Counted from the first letter of the stretch, positions 1 to 12,177 are shown. The stretch: DNA of 64,000 bases from Microvelia longipes (GCA_018340805.1 JACMZG010001914.1:50521044-50585043); one strand, 5' to 3'. Notes: generated by a model from the sequence alone, not told the origin. Numbers and translations: made by a program.

Positions 1-513
1 TATTAAAGAGTTAATTATATCAATTATAATTATGTACCAACCGGTGTGGGTGATAACTCTGTAAAATGAACTTATGGCATGATGTTGGGGGTATTGGACT
101 ATCCAAGCGCATTAACTCCTTAGGAGTAAATGCTCTTTTACCCTCCAATTATTACCTTACTGGGTTCCTCAAGAGTTAATTATAGTAATTCCCTCGGCTT
201 TACCTTGGGAGTTTACATATATCCCTTGGTCTTAGGAACCTAAAATTAATTGACAGCTTGGGAAAATAATAGGTAATTTTTGGACGTTAGACCACACCCT
301 CAATTTCAAAATCAGGCCAACCTTATTAGTTCCTTAACACTATTTTCCTGTGCTGTCAACTGATTTTAGCCGTGTGTCGTACTATATCTGCTTAGGGAAA
401 TAATAGCATTGTTTACTCCCTTGGTCCATAAATAACTATTGTACCTATTATTGATATCCACTGCACAATTCCTTCATCATTTTATGATATAATAACTTGT
501 GTTTAACTTGCAG
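1..513. other. Presumed intron sequence upstream of the gene 1 terminal exon
   Basis: No coding signal or repeat was recognised here. The last bases form a splice acceptor (TTTAACTTGCAG, ending at 513), so this is most likely the 3' part of the last intron of the plus-strand gene that enters from the left. Confidence 0.4.
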
Positions 514-643
514 GTACTCGAGCATGTCGAACCTGGTGGATCAAATGTTCCCGACATCCAAGTCTAACTCGAACGAGTACTCTGAGTTTGTGTACTGGCG
601 GGACCCAATACAAGACATCGCTTCCCTACCTGCTCTAATCTAG
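514..643 (+). CDS. Terminal coding exon of an unidentified gene (C-terminal 42 residues)
   Basis: A pyrimidine-containing acceptor ending CAG at 511-513 opens this exon. Skipping the first base (intron phase 1), it reads 42 codons to TAG at 641-643. The peptide starts YSSMSNLVDQMFP, has a Ser/Asn-rich middle and ends in an acidic/aromatic block, EFVYWRDPIQDIASLPALI. Base composition is clearly higher in G+C than the flanks, as for the other real exons in this window. I do not recognise the family. The tail looks like a conserved C-terminal motif rather than a catalytic domain. Earlier exons lie left of the window. The alternative, a chance open frame, is made less likely by the acceptor, the composition contrast and two AATAAA signals shortly after the stop. 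Confidence 0.6.
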
Positions 644-695
644 TCAACTTTAACTTTTTTTATTTTTAAATATATATAAACAAACTTTGACACAA

Positions 696-713
696 AATAA
701 ATTATGGAATAAA
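696..713 (+). promoter_or_regulatory. Candidate polyadenylation signals of gene 1
   Basis: AATAAA hexamers at 696-701 and 708-713 lie 53-65 bases after the TAG that ends the upstream exon. This is a normal place for a short 3' UTR. AATAAA is frequent by chance in such AT-rich DNA. Confidence 0.35.
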
Positions 714-962
714 AAATTTAGAACTAACAAATTATAAGTGTTACCGTTATTTAATCTATAAAATTAAGATGGTTGCTAATTTTTTTATATTGTTTAACTA
801 TAATATGTTTATTTTTGGTTTCCTTGTTTTGACTTTAATAAGAAAAGATAATTTGTAGATTTAAACACTCTTACAAATACAAATAATTTTGTTTGTATAT
901 ATTCTTCATAATAACCCAGAAGTCTTAAATAACAATAAAAACTTTTAAACTAATTTTAAGGT

Positions 963-1090
963 ATAATATAATAATAATGCCCGTTTTGAGCCTTGTGGCT
1001 TATTAGGGATAACCCCTGCGGGAACTACCTCAAGTGGTAGTGGCAACCGTTATACTCAAAGTGTAATCTAAAGTTGCAAACTATTCATTT
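963..1090 (+). repeat. Dispersed repeat R1 (copy 1)
   Basis: The segment containing AGGGATAACCCCTGCGGGAA and GGCAACCGTTATACTCAAAG recurs at 55235-55324 and continues at 55603-55640, where a hammerhead-bearing insertion splits it. The element class is unknown; no terminal repeats were seen. Confidence 0.6.
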
Positions 1091-1552
1091 GAACAATCTT
1101 TTATAAACTGTGAGGGTAACCTGGGATGTGAACCCCAGACCTCCATGGTGTCATAGGTCAGTATAACTAACCTAGGGAAATACAAAAAAAAGTCGGGGGG
1201 CCAACTTTTGTGGTCGGCTTAACGACCTCAACCACAAAAGTAACTATTTTAAGGTATACATTTTCTAAAATTTACCGTGCAAATGCCGAGGAAGTGTTTG
1301 ATTAGTGAGTTGCATAAACTTGTGACTCCACCAATCATAGTGTTACGTTTTTTGTCCTTAACAAGTAAACTTTAAACATGTCATTGGTTGATTTCTTTTG
1401 AAGTAGCATAAAATTTGAACATATCACTGTGATTTGTTGTTTTCTTACGAACTAGAATTAACTTTGGCCAATCACAGTGTCAAGTTTTTGCTTACTTGGT
1501 ATTTCATTTGCACCTACTTAAGTCACTTATAAAAGGGCTCCTTATCCATAAA
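1091..1552. other. Non-coding, no gene seen
   Basis: No coding signal. Around 1105-1150 the text resembles 63175-63235 (TTTATAAACTGTGAGGGTAACC and GTGAACCCC), so it is probably part of another dispersed repeat. Confidence 0.3.
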
Positions 1553-1850
1553 GGTATAACTAGAGGGGCCCTATCGGTTGAATTTTGAAATATCAAAAAG
1601 TAACCTGAACACCCTTGTGTATTAATATGATCAAATGAGCATTAAAAGAAACAGTAAGTTATATAATACAACTTTTATAATAGGAAACAAAAACCCAAAA
1701 AATGCCAGAAAAGCTGTCAATGATTTATTTGTTATAACCTTAACTTACTCTTAGAAGAGGTTTCAATAAGGTTACACAGAGCCCCAAAATGATGTTTCAG
1801 GACTCTCAATGTATTAAGATAGGTTATGCCCCCTCTAGTATATATCTCTA
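1553..1850 (+). mobile_element. MITE-2 copy (GAGGGGC termini)
   Basis: The ends read AACTAGAGGGGCCCTAT on the left and GCCCCCTCTAGTATATATCT on the right, which are imperfect inverted repeats. The interior carries AAGTAACCTGA near the left end. Related copies lie at 14951-15269, 33688-34150 and, inverted, around 46055-47560. No protein is encoded, so it is a non-autonomous DNA element of about 0.3 kb. Confidence 0.65.
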
Positions 1851-3224
1851 TGTCCTCATCCAGTAATTATTTTCCTTATACTTTCAACTCTTTTGGAAGA
1901 GGAATTTTAATTTTATTTATTGATTGTTAAGAAAAACAATTTTAGAAGTATTGTAAGACCCAAAATATTTATTTGTTTTCCAATTGGATTACTTTTTTCC
2001 CGCAATTACCCTCCCTGATTTACACAGTGGGCTGTCAACTGATGGAAACCATTGGATTTATTTTGGAACAATCATGAAGACAAGGTTATTGATTCTTCTT
2101 ACAATAGCTTGACTACGGAATCTTTTGTTGTTTATGACAAGGAAACCTAGTAACCATACTTGGTGACAATTATTTTCATTTAGACTGTGTTATGTGTTTT
2201 TTTTAGTTAATTTTAGTAATTTTAAGTTAAATATATTTGAATAAAGTATATAACGTTTAGTGACAAATTAGAGAATTTAAATTGTTTGGAATTCAAAATT
2301 GAAATTTAAAATTTTGAAAACAATGAAAGTTTTTGTTGAACTTGTCATATTGTGGATTTTTGAGATGTTTGTCGAACTGCCGTTTAATGAATTTTATATT
2401 AATTGAATCTTGAAATATCATTTCAATTCTTGAATGTGGTTATAATATTAAGGCTCGACCGACACCTGTTTACACAATCTATAGTTATTAAATGCCTCAA
2501 ATGAACACAGCACTATTTGTTTATTCTGACTGAGTAATGGTTATATTAAGTTCTCTAATTTACTAACATCTTAAAGTCAATCACCCAATTCTATTTTATA
2601 TATAAAAGAACTGCTTTAATTTATTAATAATTAAAATTTATAAATAAATCAAGTTAGAACTCTGCTTTTTGTTTATCACTCTGATGTGCTTTGCTCTTTG
2701 TCTTGTAAAATTATTGTTTTAAATCGAATAAACAGACAAAATAGTTATAATAAAAAATTGATAGTTCTGCTAAATAGTTTAAAAAAGTCAAAAATTAATA
2801 ATACAATTACATTTTCAAGGTTATTGTAAATTTTGAACTCTTTTTTTGGTTCTATTAAGGTGCTTAGTGTATATTTTAGTTTAATTTTTATACATTCCGT
2901 ATTCAACCTTGTTTAGTTAATTTATTAAGTTATTTTTTTTTAATATTTTAAATATCTTCTAGAATAATTGACATCTTTAATTAATTATAGCTTTATAATT
3001 AATATATATTGGAGTAATGTAATCATTGAATTGGTTTAAAAAAACTTTTTTTATATTTACAATGTGTTTGAGAGATAAAGTTTGGAAAACCTTGGAAAAA
3101 ATAATGCTTAAAAATTTTCTAAGAGATGAGTAAATTTTATTTTATATGATATTTATTTGATCCTTCCTGATAAATTGTTGTAAACTGTTGTTCAACTGCC
3201 GAATCGAGTTTGAACCATAAAACA
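1851..3224. other. AT-rich non-coding DNA
   Basis: Very AT-rich with frequent stops in all frames. No exon-like island, repeat or RNA gene was recognised. Confidence 0.5.
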
Positions 3225-3460
3225 TTCAAAATAGGTGGGTCAAACTGCAGTTTAAACTAGTATAACCTTCGAAATAGATGGGCAAACTACAGTTTGATTT
3301 AGTATAACCTTTGAAATAGGTGTGTCAAACTACAGTTTGAACTCGTATAACCTTCGAAATAGGTGGGTCAAACTACAGTTTGAACTCGTATAACCTTCGA
3401 AATAGGTGGTCAAACTACAGAACTCGTATAACCTTCGAAATAGGTGGGTTAAACTACAGT
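3225..3460 (+). repeat. Tandem repeat, unit about 46 bp, about 5 copies
   Basis: The phrases ATAACCTTCGAAATAGGTGG and TCAAACTACAGTTTGAACTC alternate with few changes. The inverted pair CAAACTACAGTTTG gives each unit hairpin potential. Confidence 0.85.
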
Positions 3461-4310
3461 TTAATGCATTTGTGACGTTTTTAGGAATTATTTATCCAAA
3501 CTAATCACATTTTTACTTTAATTAGGCAATTTTAAATGTTTAATAAACATTTAAATTGATTATGTTTAATAAACATAATAATCTAAGGCAACTGTAGCTT
3601 GAACCCCCATCCGTTACATGACCGTCCCTGCTATAGTTTTGTTTGCTTCCATTTCATCTCCCTCCCCCCCCCAAAAAAAGGCATTAGGGTAAGTTATATG
3701 AGTCCTTTACACTCAGAAAGTCGATTCAAAAATGAATTGAATTCAAAAAGTTTTTTCAGTGTAAAACACTTTGTTAAAATTTGTTTTAAATTGCCCTTAA
3801 ACACTTTGTCTGTTAAAATCGTCTTTAATTTCATTCTTTATCTCTCATCTTCAATCAGCTTATGAACCTGACCAAACTATGAAAAAACAACCATTAACAG
3901 AGGAATTGTTATTGAACTGTGACATGATATAGTTTTAAGTCTAGGTGAGGTTTATGCTTAAATCTCTTACATTTAAACTTTCGGCTACTTTTATTAGTTT
4001 ATTTTTAAATTTGAAAGTTGATTAATTATGAAATTTTAATGATAAATTTTTTTATGTAATCTATTTTGTGGTATTTAGCTCAAGAGTTTCTATAACTGAA
4101 ATATTTGAATTAAAAAAAATATGTTGGGAATTTCTGATTATTTTTCAGCTTGATGCAACAACCAAATAGTTTCGTGCAAATGTAATTCTGAGCAAAGCTA
4201 AGAGTTTACCCACGATGCAATTAATATTTTAAACATTTGAAAGATTATCAAAAAATATGTTATAGAAGCATGTGTTAAATCTCTATGTTCATAAAAGTAT
4301 AATGTAGTAT
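3461..4310. other. Non-coding, no gene seen
   Basis: The 88-codon frame at 3599-3865 has a low-complexity, AT-driven composition and no splice or domain support. Nothing else was recognised. Confidence 0.4.
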
Positions 4311-4405
4311 TTATATTCTCGAGAATATAGCTTATAATATTTATATTCTCGAGAATATAGCTTATAATATTTATATTCTCGAGAATATAGCTTATAATAT
4401 TTGAT
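4311..4405. repeat. Three perfect 30-bp repeats centred on a palindrome
   Basis: The unit contains TATATTCTCGAGAATATA, an 18-bp perfect palindrome, followed by GCTTATAATAT. Three head-to-tail copies are essentially identical, which points to recent amplification. Confidence 0.9.
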
Positions 4406-5344
4406 GCTAAAATAATATTATATTCTCTGGATTGTAAGTATAGGTTTGTTATGTTTTTCATAACAAGGTTGTTTTTTTGCTATAGGTTGTATAGGATGTT
4501 TATTCCCAAGTTTTTTAGTTTCATGTTTAATACTCAAAAGGTATATTTTTTAAATAAGGGGACTCTTGAGCTGAGTTTATAGAAAATTGTATTGTAATTA
4601 TTAAATATTCATTATTTGATGTCCTATCATGTGATATTGTGTTAAATTTGTATAAGTTGATCATTTTTATTTTTGACAGTGCACAACTTGATTTAAGGTG
4701 GTACATCAAAATGATATTTTTTTTAAATTAAAATTTTATTTACTCTGTGTTGACATTTTGCCAGACCATTGCCCATGACAATGCGTACTCATATCACATT
4801 TAAAATTCAAATATCAAATAAACCACAATGCCACTAGGTACCTTTAGGTATTAAAAATTTAATATTATGAGATGATATGCTGTCATTTAATATTCAATTT
4901 GACTACTAAATCCTGAAATTATAAAATAACATGAAGTTCTTTCTCCGATATGGATAGGATACAACCAATCCCATTGCATTTTAACCCCGAGTAGTTTTTC
5001 TTTTTAGATCGCAAAACAGAAGGGAACTTTTTTTAAAGCTGATAAAATTTCCTATAAAATTAGTGTTTTTTTCGTCAAAATCAAATAAATACAATTAAAG
5101 TTATGACACAAAAAAACACAAATGGCCAAAAAAAATGACATGATGAATGATTTTTTTTTGGCCATTCAATGGCAAAAAAAATACACAAAAAGTCAATAAT
5201 TTTCTAAAGAAATTCGCTGACTTTGTATAAATTAACCATTTTTTAGTGTTTTTGAAAGAGCCATAACTTTGATTGCAGTTATCTGATTCTTATGATTAAA
5301 CACTCGTTATATAGAAAATTTTATTACCTTTAAGAAATGGGTAA
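4406..5344. other. AT-rich non-coding DNA
   Basis: No coding signal. A local inverted motif (GGCCAAAAAAAA and TTTTTTTTGGCC, 5122-5165) could fold but has no recognised identity. Confidence 0.4.
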
Positions 5345-5837
5345 ATCTTCGGTATACGGTGCACCCTGTTATCAATACTATATATCGATATATTTTTAGT
5401 TACGCGACACGTAAACGAGAACTGAGCACTTAAAAGATAAGCAGCGTCGTTAAATTATTAATTATAATTAAAACATTAAAAAAACCAAACAACAAATAAA
5501 TGAAAACATTAACAACAAAAATATAATAAAAATCCTGAAAATAACAAACACAAAAATACTCGTAACATAAAATTAGATGTGGTGTATCATCGATTATTCT
5601 TATGAAAACATAGTTAAAACATTATAAAAACATAAAAAAATATGAAAATAGTTATAAACCATTTTACAACAAATAAATAAAAACACAAACAACAAAAAAA
5701 CATTTAAAAAAAAAATAAAATATGTTCATAAACGTAAAAGAAAAGGCATATATCGATTATTCCTACGTCACATCTCTAAACTAAAAATATATCGATATAT
5801 AGTATTGATAACAGGGTGCACCGTATACCGAAGTTCA
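5345..5837. mobile_element. Foldback/MITE-like element with about 50-bp terminal inverted repeats
   Basis: The left end (about 5347-5402) contains CGGTATACGGTGCACCCTGT and ATATATCGATATATTTTTAG. The right end (about 5780-5836) is its reverse complement, ending GGGTGCACCGTATACCG. The interior is A-rich with no coding capacity, so this looks like a non-autonomous DNA element. Confidence 0.75.
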
Positions 5838-6640
5838 GCCAAGAAATGTTCTCTTTATGTTTTGAACACGACCCACAGGGAACCACTTATTTCAAGAAAA
5901 CTGAAATTTGTGTGATTTTCTAAAATATTGAGCATGTGCAATCATATGAAGGGCTCTACTCTGGATAGGCAGACTACTCTTCATAATTTAAGATATATTT
6001 TCAGAAATATTTGTTTTAAAGTTGTGCAAAATGAGTCACATTTTTGCTGGTTCGGCTCTTGGACTATTACACTTGTTGTTAGTGAGTAAAATAAATTTCA
6101 TGTAATTCATTGTCATTACTTTTAACGATTAACGTCTCGGAACTAGATACTTCTCCTATCCTCAGTAATTGATCCATAGAGTAATTGACGTGGAATAGGT
6201 TATCCGCAACGACTTGCTCATACTGTACCTGTCTATGAGCTCTCATTTGTCATATTTTACTTAAAAATTATATTTAATTAAGTTTTTTTTCTCATCAGTT
6301 ATATTTCTATTTTGATGTATCATCATCAGTTGAAAGATTAGTATTTTGGATTAAAGGGTTTCGGAAAGTGAAATGATTTCTTAGAGTTCAAATCTGTCAG
6401 GATTTGTGAAATTATAAAAAAAGATTTTTGTTAAGTGAATTGTATTTTCTTCATATTTATTTATTAATAATAAATAAAGAGAGAAGATGATAATAAAAAA
6501 CTATAAACACTAGTTACTTATATTATCGTATATTATATATTTTGTTTACTTTTCTTAAAGTAAATTCTCTGTTAAAGATATAGGCAACCTTTAAGATTTA
6601 GTTGCTTCACATCCTATTAAAATTCAGGAAAGTCAAAAAG
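5838..6640. other. Non-coding, no gene seen
   Basis: Ordinary AT-rich sequence without recognised repeats, splice-bounded open frames or RNA genes. Confidence 0.4.
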
Positions 6641-6644
6641 TCAT

Positions 6645-6885
6645 TTACTGTGGCAAATGAAGCTAGAAGCCATCATCAGTGCATAGCTTAACAAACAATA
6701 AACTTTTCTTTTAAAAATGTTTTTAAATGTAATACTTAATAGATACCAGTATTTACTTGTTAGGTTTACAGTATACAAGTAAATATCGATATCTATTGAG
6801 TGGTATCTTTTAAAAGATAAGTTAATTGTTTGTTAGGCTATGAACTGATGATGGTTTCTAGCTTGTTTTGCCTATATTAGTGTTA
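6645..6885. mobile_element. Degenerate foldback with hammerhead-like cores
   Basis: The left arm (GAAGCTAGAAGCCATCATCAG...) and right arm (...CTGATGATGGTTTCTAGCTT) are reverse complements separated by about 100 bases. Each arm carries the CTGATGA hammerhead box seen in the better-preserved elements at 10238, 27173 and 33982. The GAAA box is lost, so no ribozyme activity is expected. Confidence 0.6.
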
Positions 6886-8075
6886 TTCTTAAAAGAGACG
6901 TGTCTCATTAATTTTTTATTATGAGCTTAATTTCATAATATGATTAAAAATACAGTGTTGCTAGCAAGAATTTCAAATGCAAAAAAAAGGCATCCAAGGA
7001 CTGTGGTGCTATCTGTTATTCAAGTCTGTAACTACTCAGCATGCAACGTATTTAGTTTTATTTACTAGTACATATAGTAGTAAGTGTGGACAGTAGTCAA
7101 GCCTGATGAGTAGACCACATCTTTGGGTCCCTTTCACCAACCCCGATTTACAAGTGCATAATATTTTAGTTTTGATGAGATGGCAGTTTTAAAAAGATAA
7201 TTGTTGTATGGTTCTCCCAGGATGAATGATAAACCAATGGTACTTTCCTCCTCATATGGCAGTAAAAATTATCAAAACTAGAATGATTTTTATTTATTCT
7301 TGAAAAAAGTTCAGTGTTTAAACCTAAATAAAATTAATAATGCTAAAATGTCAGACAGAAACTCTACATGATTTCACTTTCCAATCTAGTTTAATAAAGA
7401 AATTAGGGCTTAATAAAGTTTGTTGGATTATTTTACTTTCTAGAAATTATTTACTTTTATTTTAATAGTTATATGAAACTGCGGGCTGTTTTCTTTATGT
7501 TTTTTAATAATTTTTTTCTTACTTTTAAGTTTTTTGTTTTGTTTAAATAGCTTTTAAAGAAATTTGTAAAATTTAAAAAATGAAATAAAGATAATTGAAT
7601 GTCTATTATTAGTTTGTGGATCATTTCATTAGAAAACCCTTAAAAACTTTTTAAGTCATAATGATTATATGAGGTGTGGGAAGGAGGTTTGAAGTAGAAG
7701 GATAAGGGGAAAGTGTAGTCAAACTGTCTTTCAGGAATTTATTAACTATATGTTGGCCAGGATAGAAGGTAGTATAAACATAAAAGGAGGGGGCAGTAGA
7801 AGGTTGGACTGGTCTTGGGCACAAATGATTTACTACCTTAGGGGGGGGGGTGGCCACGGGACTAAAGAGAGATTTTTATGGAGCCTATATACTGGTCTAG
7901 GAAGGCTTCAGTGGAACATATTCTGTTACCTCTGATGAAGATATATTTCTGTAATTACAAAATAAATTTGCTTTACAATGTCAAAAAATAATTTGCAAAA
8001 CTCAAATAAGTACATCATTTAGAAACAATATTTTCAAAAAACTCATTTAGAGAATATGGACCAATTTTTATTAAT
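6886..8075. other. Non-coding, no gene seen
   Basis: Open frames near 7651-7935 are low-complexity, overlap on both strands and run through a poly-G tract. I treat them as chance. Confidence 0.4.
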
Positions 8076-9060
8076 TCAAATTTTAGATAATTTTTTCAAG
8101 GTTTTTAAATCTAAGATCTTATAAATATTTGGCAATGCATTATACAATTGAATGCCTGTGATATTAGGATCTCTTTTGGTCCTTTCCACTCTTCTGTATG
8201 GCAACATTATGCCATTCTTTTTCCTGGTAATGAGATTATGGCAATCTGAAACTTTAGGTAAGTTAAGTGCTGCTTTTTGTAATACACATGATAAAATGTA
8301 TTCACCGACATCGATGTATTCACTGTCATGATTCCAAGTTCTCTGAAGTATTCCTTGCATGATTTTATAGGTGGTAATTTGCATATGACTCAGATAGCAC
8401 GTTCCCCAATGCGGAGATCCCCATATCTCCAATGCATAAGTTATTCTGGAATGTATAAGTGCGTAATAAAGCTGAACAAGTTGTTGCTTATCAAATAAGT
8501 TTCTCATGAACTTAATCGGATAAAGATTTTTAGTGACTGATTTACAGAGTAGAGATGTGTGATCTGACCATACCAACTTAGAATCAATTTTGATTCCTAA
8601 TAGAGTTACATTTGTAGACTTAATTCTTTTATCCAGATTGAACTGTATAGTTTGACTTTTGTCAGGGTTTGCAATAAGTTTGTTTGCATTGAACCACTCA
8701 GTAGTTTTATTCACAGCTATCTTTAAAGAGTTGGCAGCTTCTTGTTTAGTTTTGCCCTTTATATTAACCGATGCATCATCACAGAAGAGATAAATTTTTG
8801 CTATGATGTTTGGTAAGCTCTGTATGAAGAAAGGTAAGTCATTAATGTAAATAAGAAATAGGAGTGGTCCTAATTTGGACCCCGGAGGTACTCCGTATTC
8901 GATGAAGCAAGCCTTCGAATCACCAAGAGGACCTCTAACTATCTGACATCAATCACTAAGGTAAGAAATTATCAATTTAATAGAATTTTCATCTAGGCCA
9001 TAGTATCTGAGCTTAATAATAAGGATTGATGCCTAGGTGATGATACCTCTGATGACAGCT
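8076..9060 (-). pseudogene. Non-LTR retrotransposon reverse transcriptase, decayed 5' half
   Basis: The minus strand reads as the palm-to-thumb part of a LINE reverse transcriptase. In order: YYGLDENSIKLIISYLSD, an in-frame stop, then GVPPGSKLGPLLFLIYINDL (the GxPQGSxLGPLLFLxYINDL region), then LFCDDAS at about 8772-8792, which corresponds to the catalytic FADD box with C replacing A. A long thumb/C-terminal segment follows, with LGIKIDSKLVWSDH and RITYALEIWG. The frame is open from about 8940 down to the stop at 8076. Upstream, the stop in SD*CQ and a frame change near 9030 break it. No endonuclease domain or 5' region remains. Jockey/CR1-type elements fit best, but the clade cannot be fixed by eye. 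Confidence 0.85.
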
Positions 9061-9129
9061 GGAGAAATGTAAATACTTTTGGAGGTTAGGTTTGATATGG
9101 ACTGCCATATCAAGTCTACCACCCTGGAG

Positions 9130-9545
9130 GTAGACATCTACATCAAGGAAGGGATTCAGAATATTCAGATGTGAAGCGGATACAGGAAAAGGAATTAAGG
9201 TTGAGGCAGGGAGACCGTGAGGCCACGGTCTCCCGTGGCAAGAAAAACATATCGCCGATGAATTGACGCCATCGAAGAGGTTTTAGGGATTGAGATTCAA
9301 GGAAGGAACTTTCAGTTAGACCTAGGAAAAGGTTGACGTAGGCTGAGGCTGCCCTTGTGTCCATGACGGTACCTTTGATTTGGTGGTAATATTTATCTTT
9401 TAAATTGAAAACAATTCATCTCTAAGATGAACTCCATGAGTTGAAGGAGAAAAGATGAAGAGGGTCGCTTATCAAGAAAATGTTTGATATCTTTGATACT
9501 CTAAGAATGGGGGATATTAGTGTAGAGCGAGGTAACATCAACTGT
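9130..9545 (-). pseudogene. Penelope-like element reverse transcriptase fragment
   Basis: The minus strand encodes VTVDVTSLYTNIPHS at about 9500-9545, then YYHQIKGTVMDTRAASAYVNLFLG near 9330-9400, then LRWRQFIGDMFF and IRFTSEYSES at 9143-9290. Penelope-like elements and related single-stranded RTs have the pattern LDVxSLYTNIP, GTAMGTxxAPxYANLFMG, RYIDDIFF and FTxEYS in this order. The catalytic IDD is IGD here, and the pieces are joined only with stops or frame changes, so it is dead. It lies head to tail beside the LINE relic at 8076-9060. Hammerhead motifs typical of this element class occur from 10.2 kb onward. Confidence 0.75.
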
Positions 9546-9765
9546 AACTAGAATAACTATTGAATAAATTTAATGAATTTATTGTTTATAATTTATTAAT
9601 GTATTATTAATTCATCTTAAAGTCAACAAGTTTAGTAGACGATGTGACATTTTTAAACATTAGAAGCATAATATAGGTTTGGGTTAGAGAATATGTAGAT
9701 ATATCTATAATATTATATGGCCTAGGTTTATAAAAATAAAAACAAACTGTAAACAATTATTTTTA

Positions 9766-10106
9766 TTAAGTATTATAAAAATTAAATATAATGTATAATA
9801 AACTGACTATTGATAAAAGTGATTTATCATTTACATTACTGCTCGCTGAGGAGAGATGATTCTCGAACATGTAACTGTTTAAGAGTCTGAGACTGGGTGT
9901 CTCGAACCTGGATGCGGTGTGGTTAAAAGATTTGTTGTCTGCCTTGAAACACTGATACTCGACGGATAGCGCGTGCCGGTGTTCGATGACTAGACCCATC
10001 TGGATGCAGACGTTTATCCAGTATGGGTTGCTGATGTTGGCGTAGGGCTTGATGCACAGTCTGTTGAAAATGTCAGCATCTAGGTTGTGACAGTTCATTC
10101 CTTCCT
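9766..10106 (-). CDS. Exon 3 (terminal) of the unknown secreted protein
   Basis: The acceptor TTATTTCAG ends at 10107, and the exon runs 341 bases to TAA at 9766-9768. It contributes all four mature cysteines (EGMNCHN, NRLCIK, INVCIQ, EYQCFK), three of the four sequons and the hydrophobic tail. The spacing of 12, 16 and 19 residues between cysteines could form two disulfides. Base composition is distinctly less AT-rich than the flanking intron. Confidence 0.7.
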
Positions 10107-12033
10107 CTGAAATAATACATAATTATTAAAATTTGGTATTTATAATGTTTATTATACAACTACTAATAGTTTATATATATTAATTATTTAATCGAAGAAT
10201 CAGCTACCGTCGATTCTTGCTGTTGGATATAAATATCCCTGGACCGGTTTCGGCATAACGCCATCATCAGCAGGCGGGCAACACTCGAGCTCTCAACTAG
10301 TAAAGTTAAATCAGTGATTTATTAGTTGAGAGCTCGAGTGTTGCCCCGCCTGCTGATGATGGCGTTATGCCGAAACCGGTCCAGGGATATTTATATCCAA
10401 CAGCAAGTATCGACGGTAGCTGATTCTTCGATTGCTTCTTCAACTTGCGGTAAATACAACCTTCTTAATTTTAACATATTTATTCCTTACCATTATGTCC
10501 AAAAAAAAGTTGTTGAGCGAAGCTCAACGCCTTCAGGTGAACATCTAATAAAACTAAAATTGTAATGCCAATTTTTTTTGTGTACTTTTTTCCGGGCACT
10601 TTTTTTCCTGTGTTTTTTTTCCGTGTACTTTTTTCCTAGATTCGTTTGTATGGCAGCCTGTTGGTATGGCAGCCTGTTCGTGTGGCAGCCTGTTTGTATG
10701 GCATACTGTTTGCACGATGAATAAAAAGAAGGTGTGAAAGTAGGATCCATGTTTACTACTTCTTTATTGTTTTATATTCTTTTAGCACTTCCTAATTTTC
10801 TAAAGTAAAAAATAATAAAACTTTTAAAACACCAAAGTAATAGTTTTTAATTTTAATCAACCAGCAGCCCACTAAATGTTAGCGAAAAAATTAATTTTAT
10901 TGGTATTTGCTTACCTCACCATGATCCAATATAGAAAATAAAAGTAAATTATACGTAAAAGTCTTTGTCTACAATCTATTTTTTTTAAACAATAATTAAA
11001 ACACAAAGCCAGCTTCCGAATCAAACGATCATCATTAGTGCCTAAACCCAAATACAAATATACCAAAAAAGAAATTTGTTCATCTATTTGTTTTCAAACA
11101 TAATTTCATAAATTCAACAAGCTATTGAAGAAAATTAAATGTTCATATGAACTATGTAACGTACTTAAATAGAATATGAGTCTGTTGTGCTGATCTGTAT
11201 CGAATACTTCCATCTTGAACCTGTGATCGACATTAAGTATGTTGAAGTTCACTGCAACATATTATAATACATGTTAGTAAAAGACCAAGTAAGCCGTTAT
11301 AAATCTCACCAGAGTATGATTTTGAATGAGCACTACAACACTACACTACACTACTGAATGAGCACTTGTAGTGGAGTTCATAATGAAAGGAACGAAGAAA
11401 AGAGTCTCTCACAAAACTATTAATTTATTCAAAGCGCTTTCAACCTACATGAGGCATCATCAGTGCCAGGGATAATTATAAGAAAACAGCTAAAAGAAAG
11501 ACATTATATACGTAAAAAATTAATGAATTATTAATTTCTTCTCTCTTTTTCGACTCAACGATGTCGGTGAGCGGATAGACATTTAATTTTTGATAGATAT
11601 TTAATTTTTTTACGTATATAATGTCTTTCTTTTAGCTGTTTCTTTATAATTTATCCCTGGCACTGATGATGACCTCATGTGTTAAGCGCTTTGAATAAAT
11701 TAATAGTTTGTGGAGAGACTCTTTTCTTTCGTTCCTCTCACCAGAGTATATTTTTACTTTTCCTCATTTATACCGAGTATATTGGAAAAGTTTGTGTTTG
11801 CAAATAATTCGAAACCTGGATGTCAACAGAATTATCCGATTCAGGTGGTAAAGAGCACGAAGAACGCAGGACCTAAAAAATATCATTTTAATAGCAACTA
11901 AAAGATCTTGTTGAGCAGATCAATTCTACTGAATTTCATCTCTTTGCCATTCAAAGGTGAGATATATATAGTGAGATATATATGATATATATGATATAAT
12001 ATATATATATATATATATTATATATATAATTAT

Positions 12034-12066
<33 letters not shown>

Positions 12067-12131
12067 ATATATGATAGATATGATATATTATATATATTAT
12101 AATATTATATATATATATATAGTGAGATATA

Positions 12132-12169
<38 letters not shown>

Positions 12170-12177
12170 TATAATAC

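Larger units (their letters stand above)
10190..10440. mobile_element. Foldback element with two head-to-head class A hammerheads
   Basis: Arms of about 110 bases, from AATCGAAGAATCAGCTACCG (left) to its reverse complement ending near 10431, flank a loop of about 30 bases. The same element recurs at 34933-35165. Each arm holds a full hammerhead core. It sits in intron 2 of the unknown secreted gene. Known family context: Penelope-like retroelements carry hammerheads in their terminal repeats, but inverted pairing of two cores at almost every locus here is notable. Confidence 0.8.

Noticed and set aside
3599..3865. 88-codon plus-strand frame
   Set aside because: AT-driven composition, poly-C/poly-A runs, no splice signals or domain.
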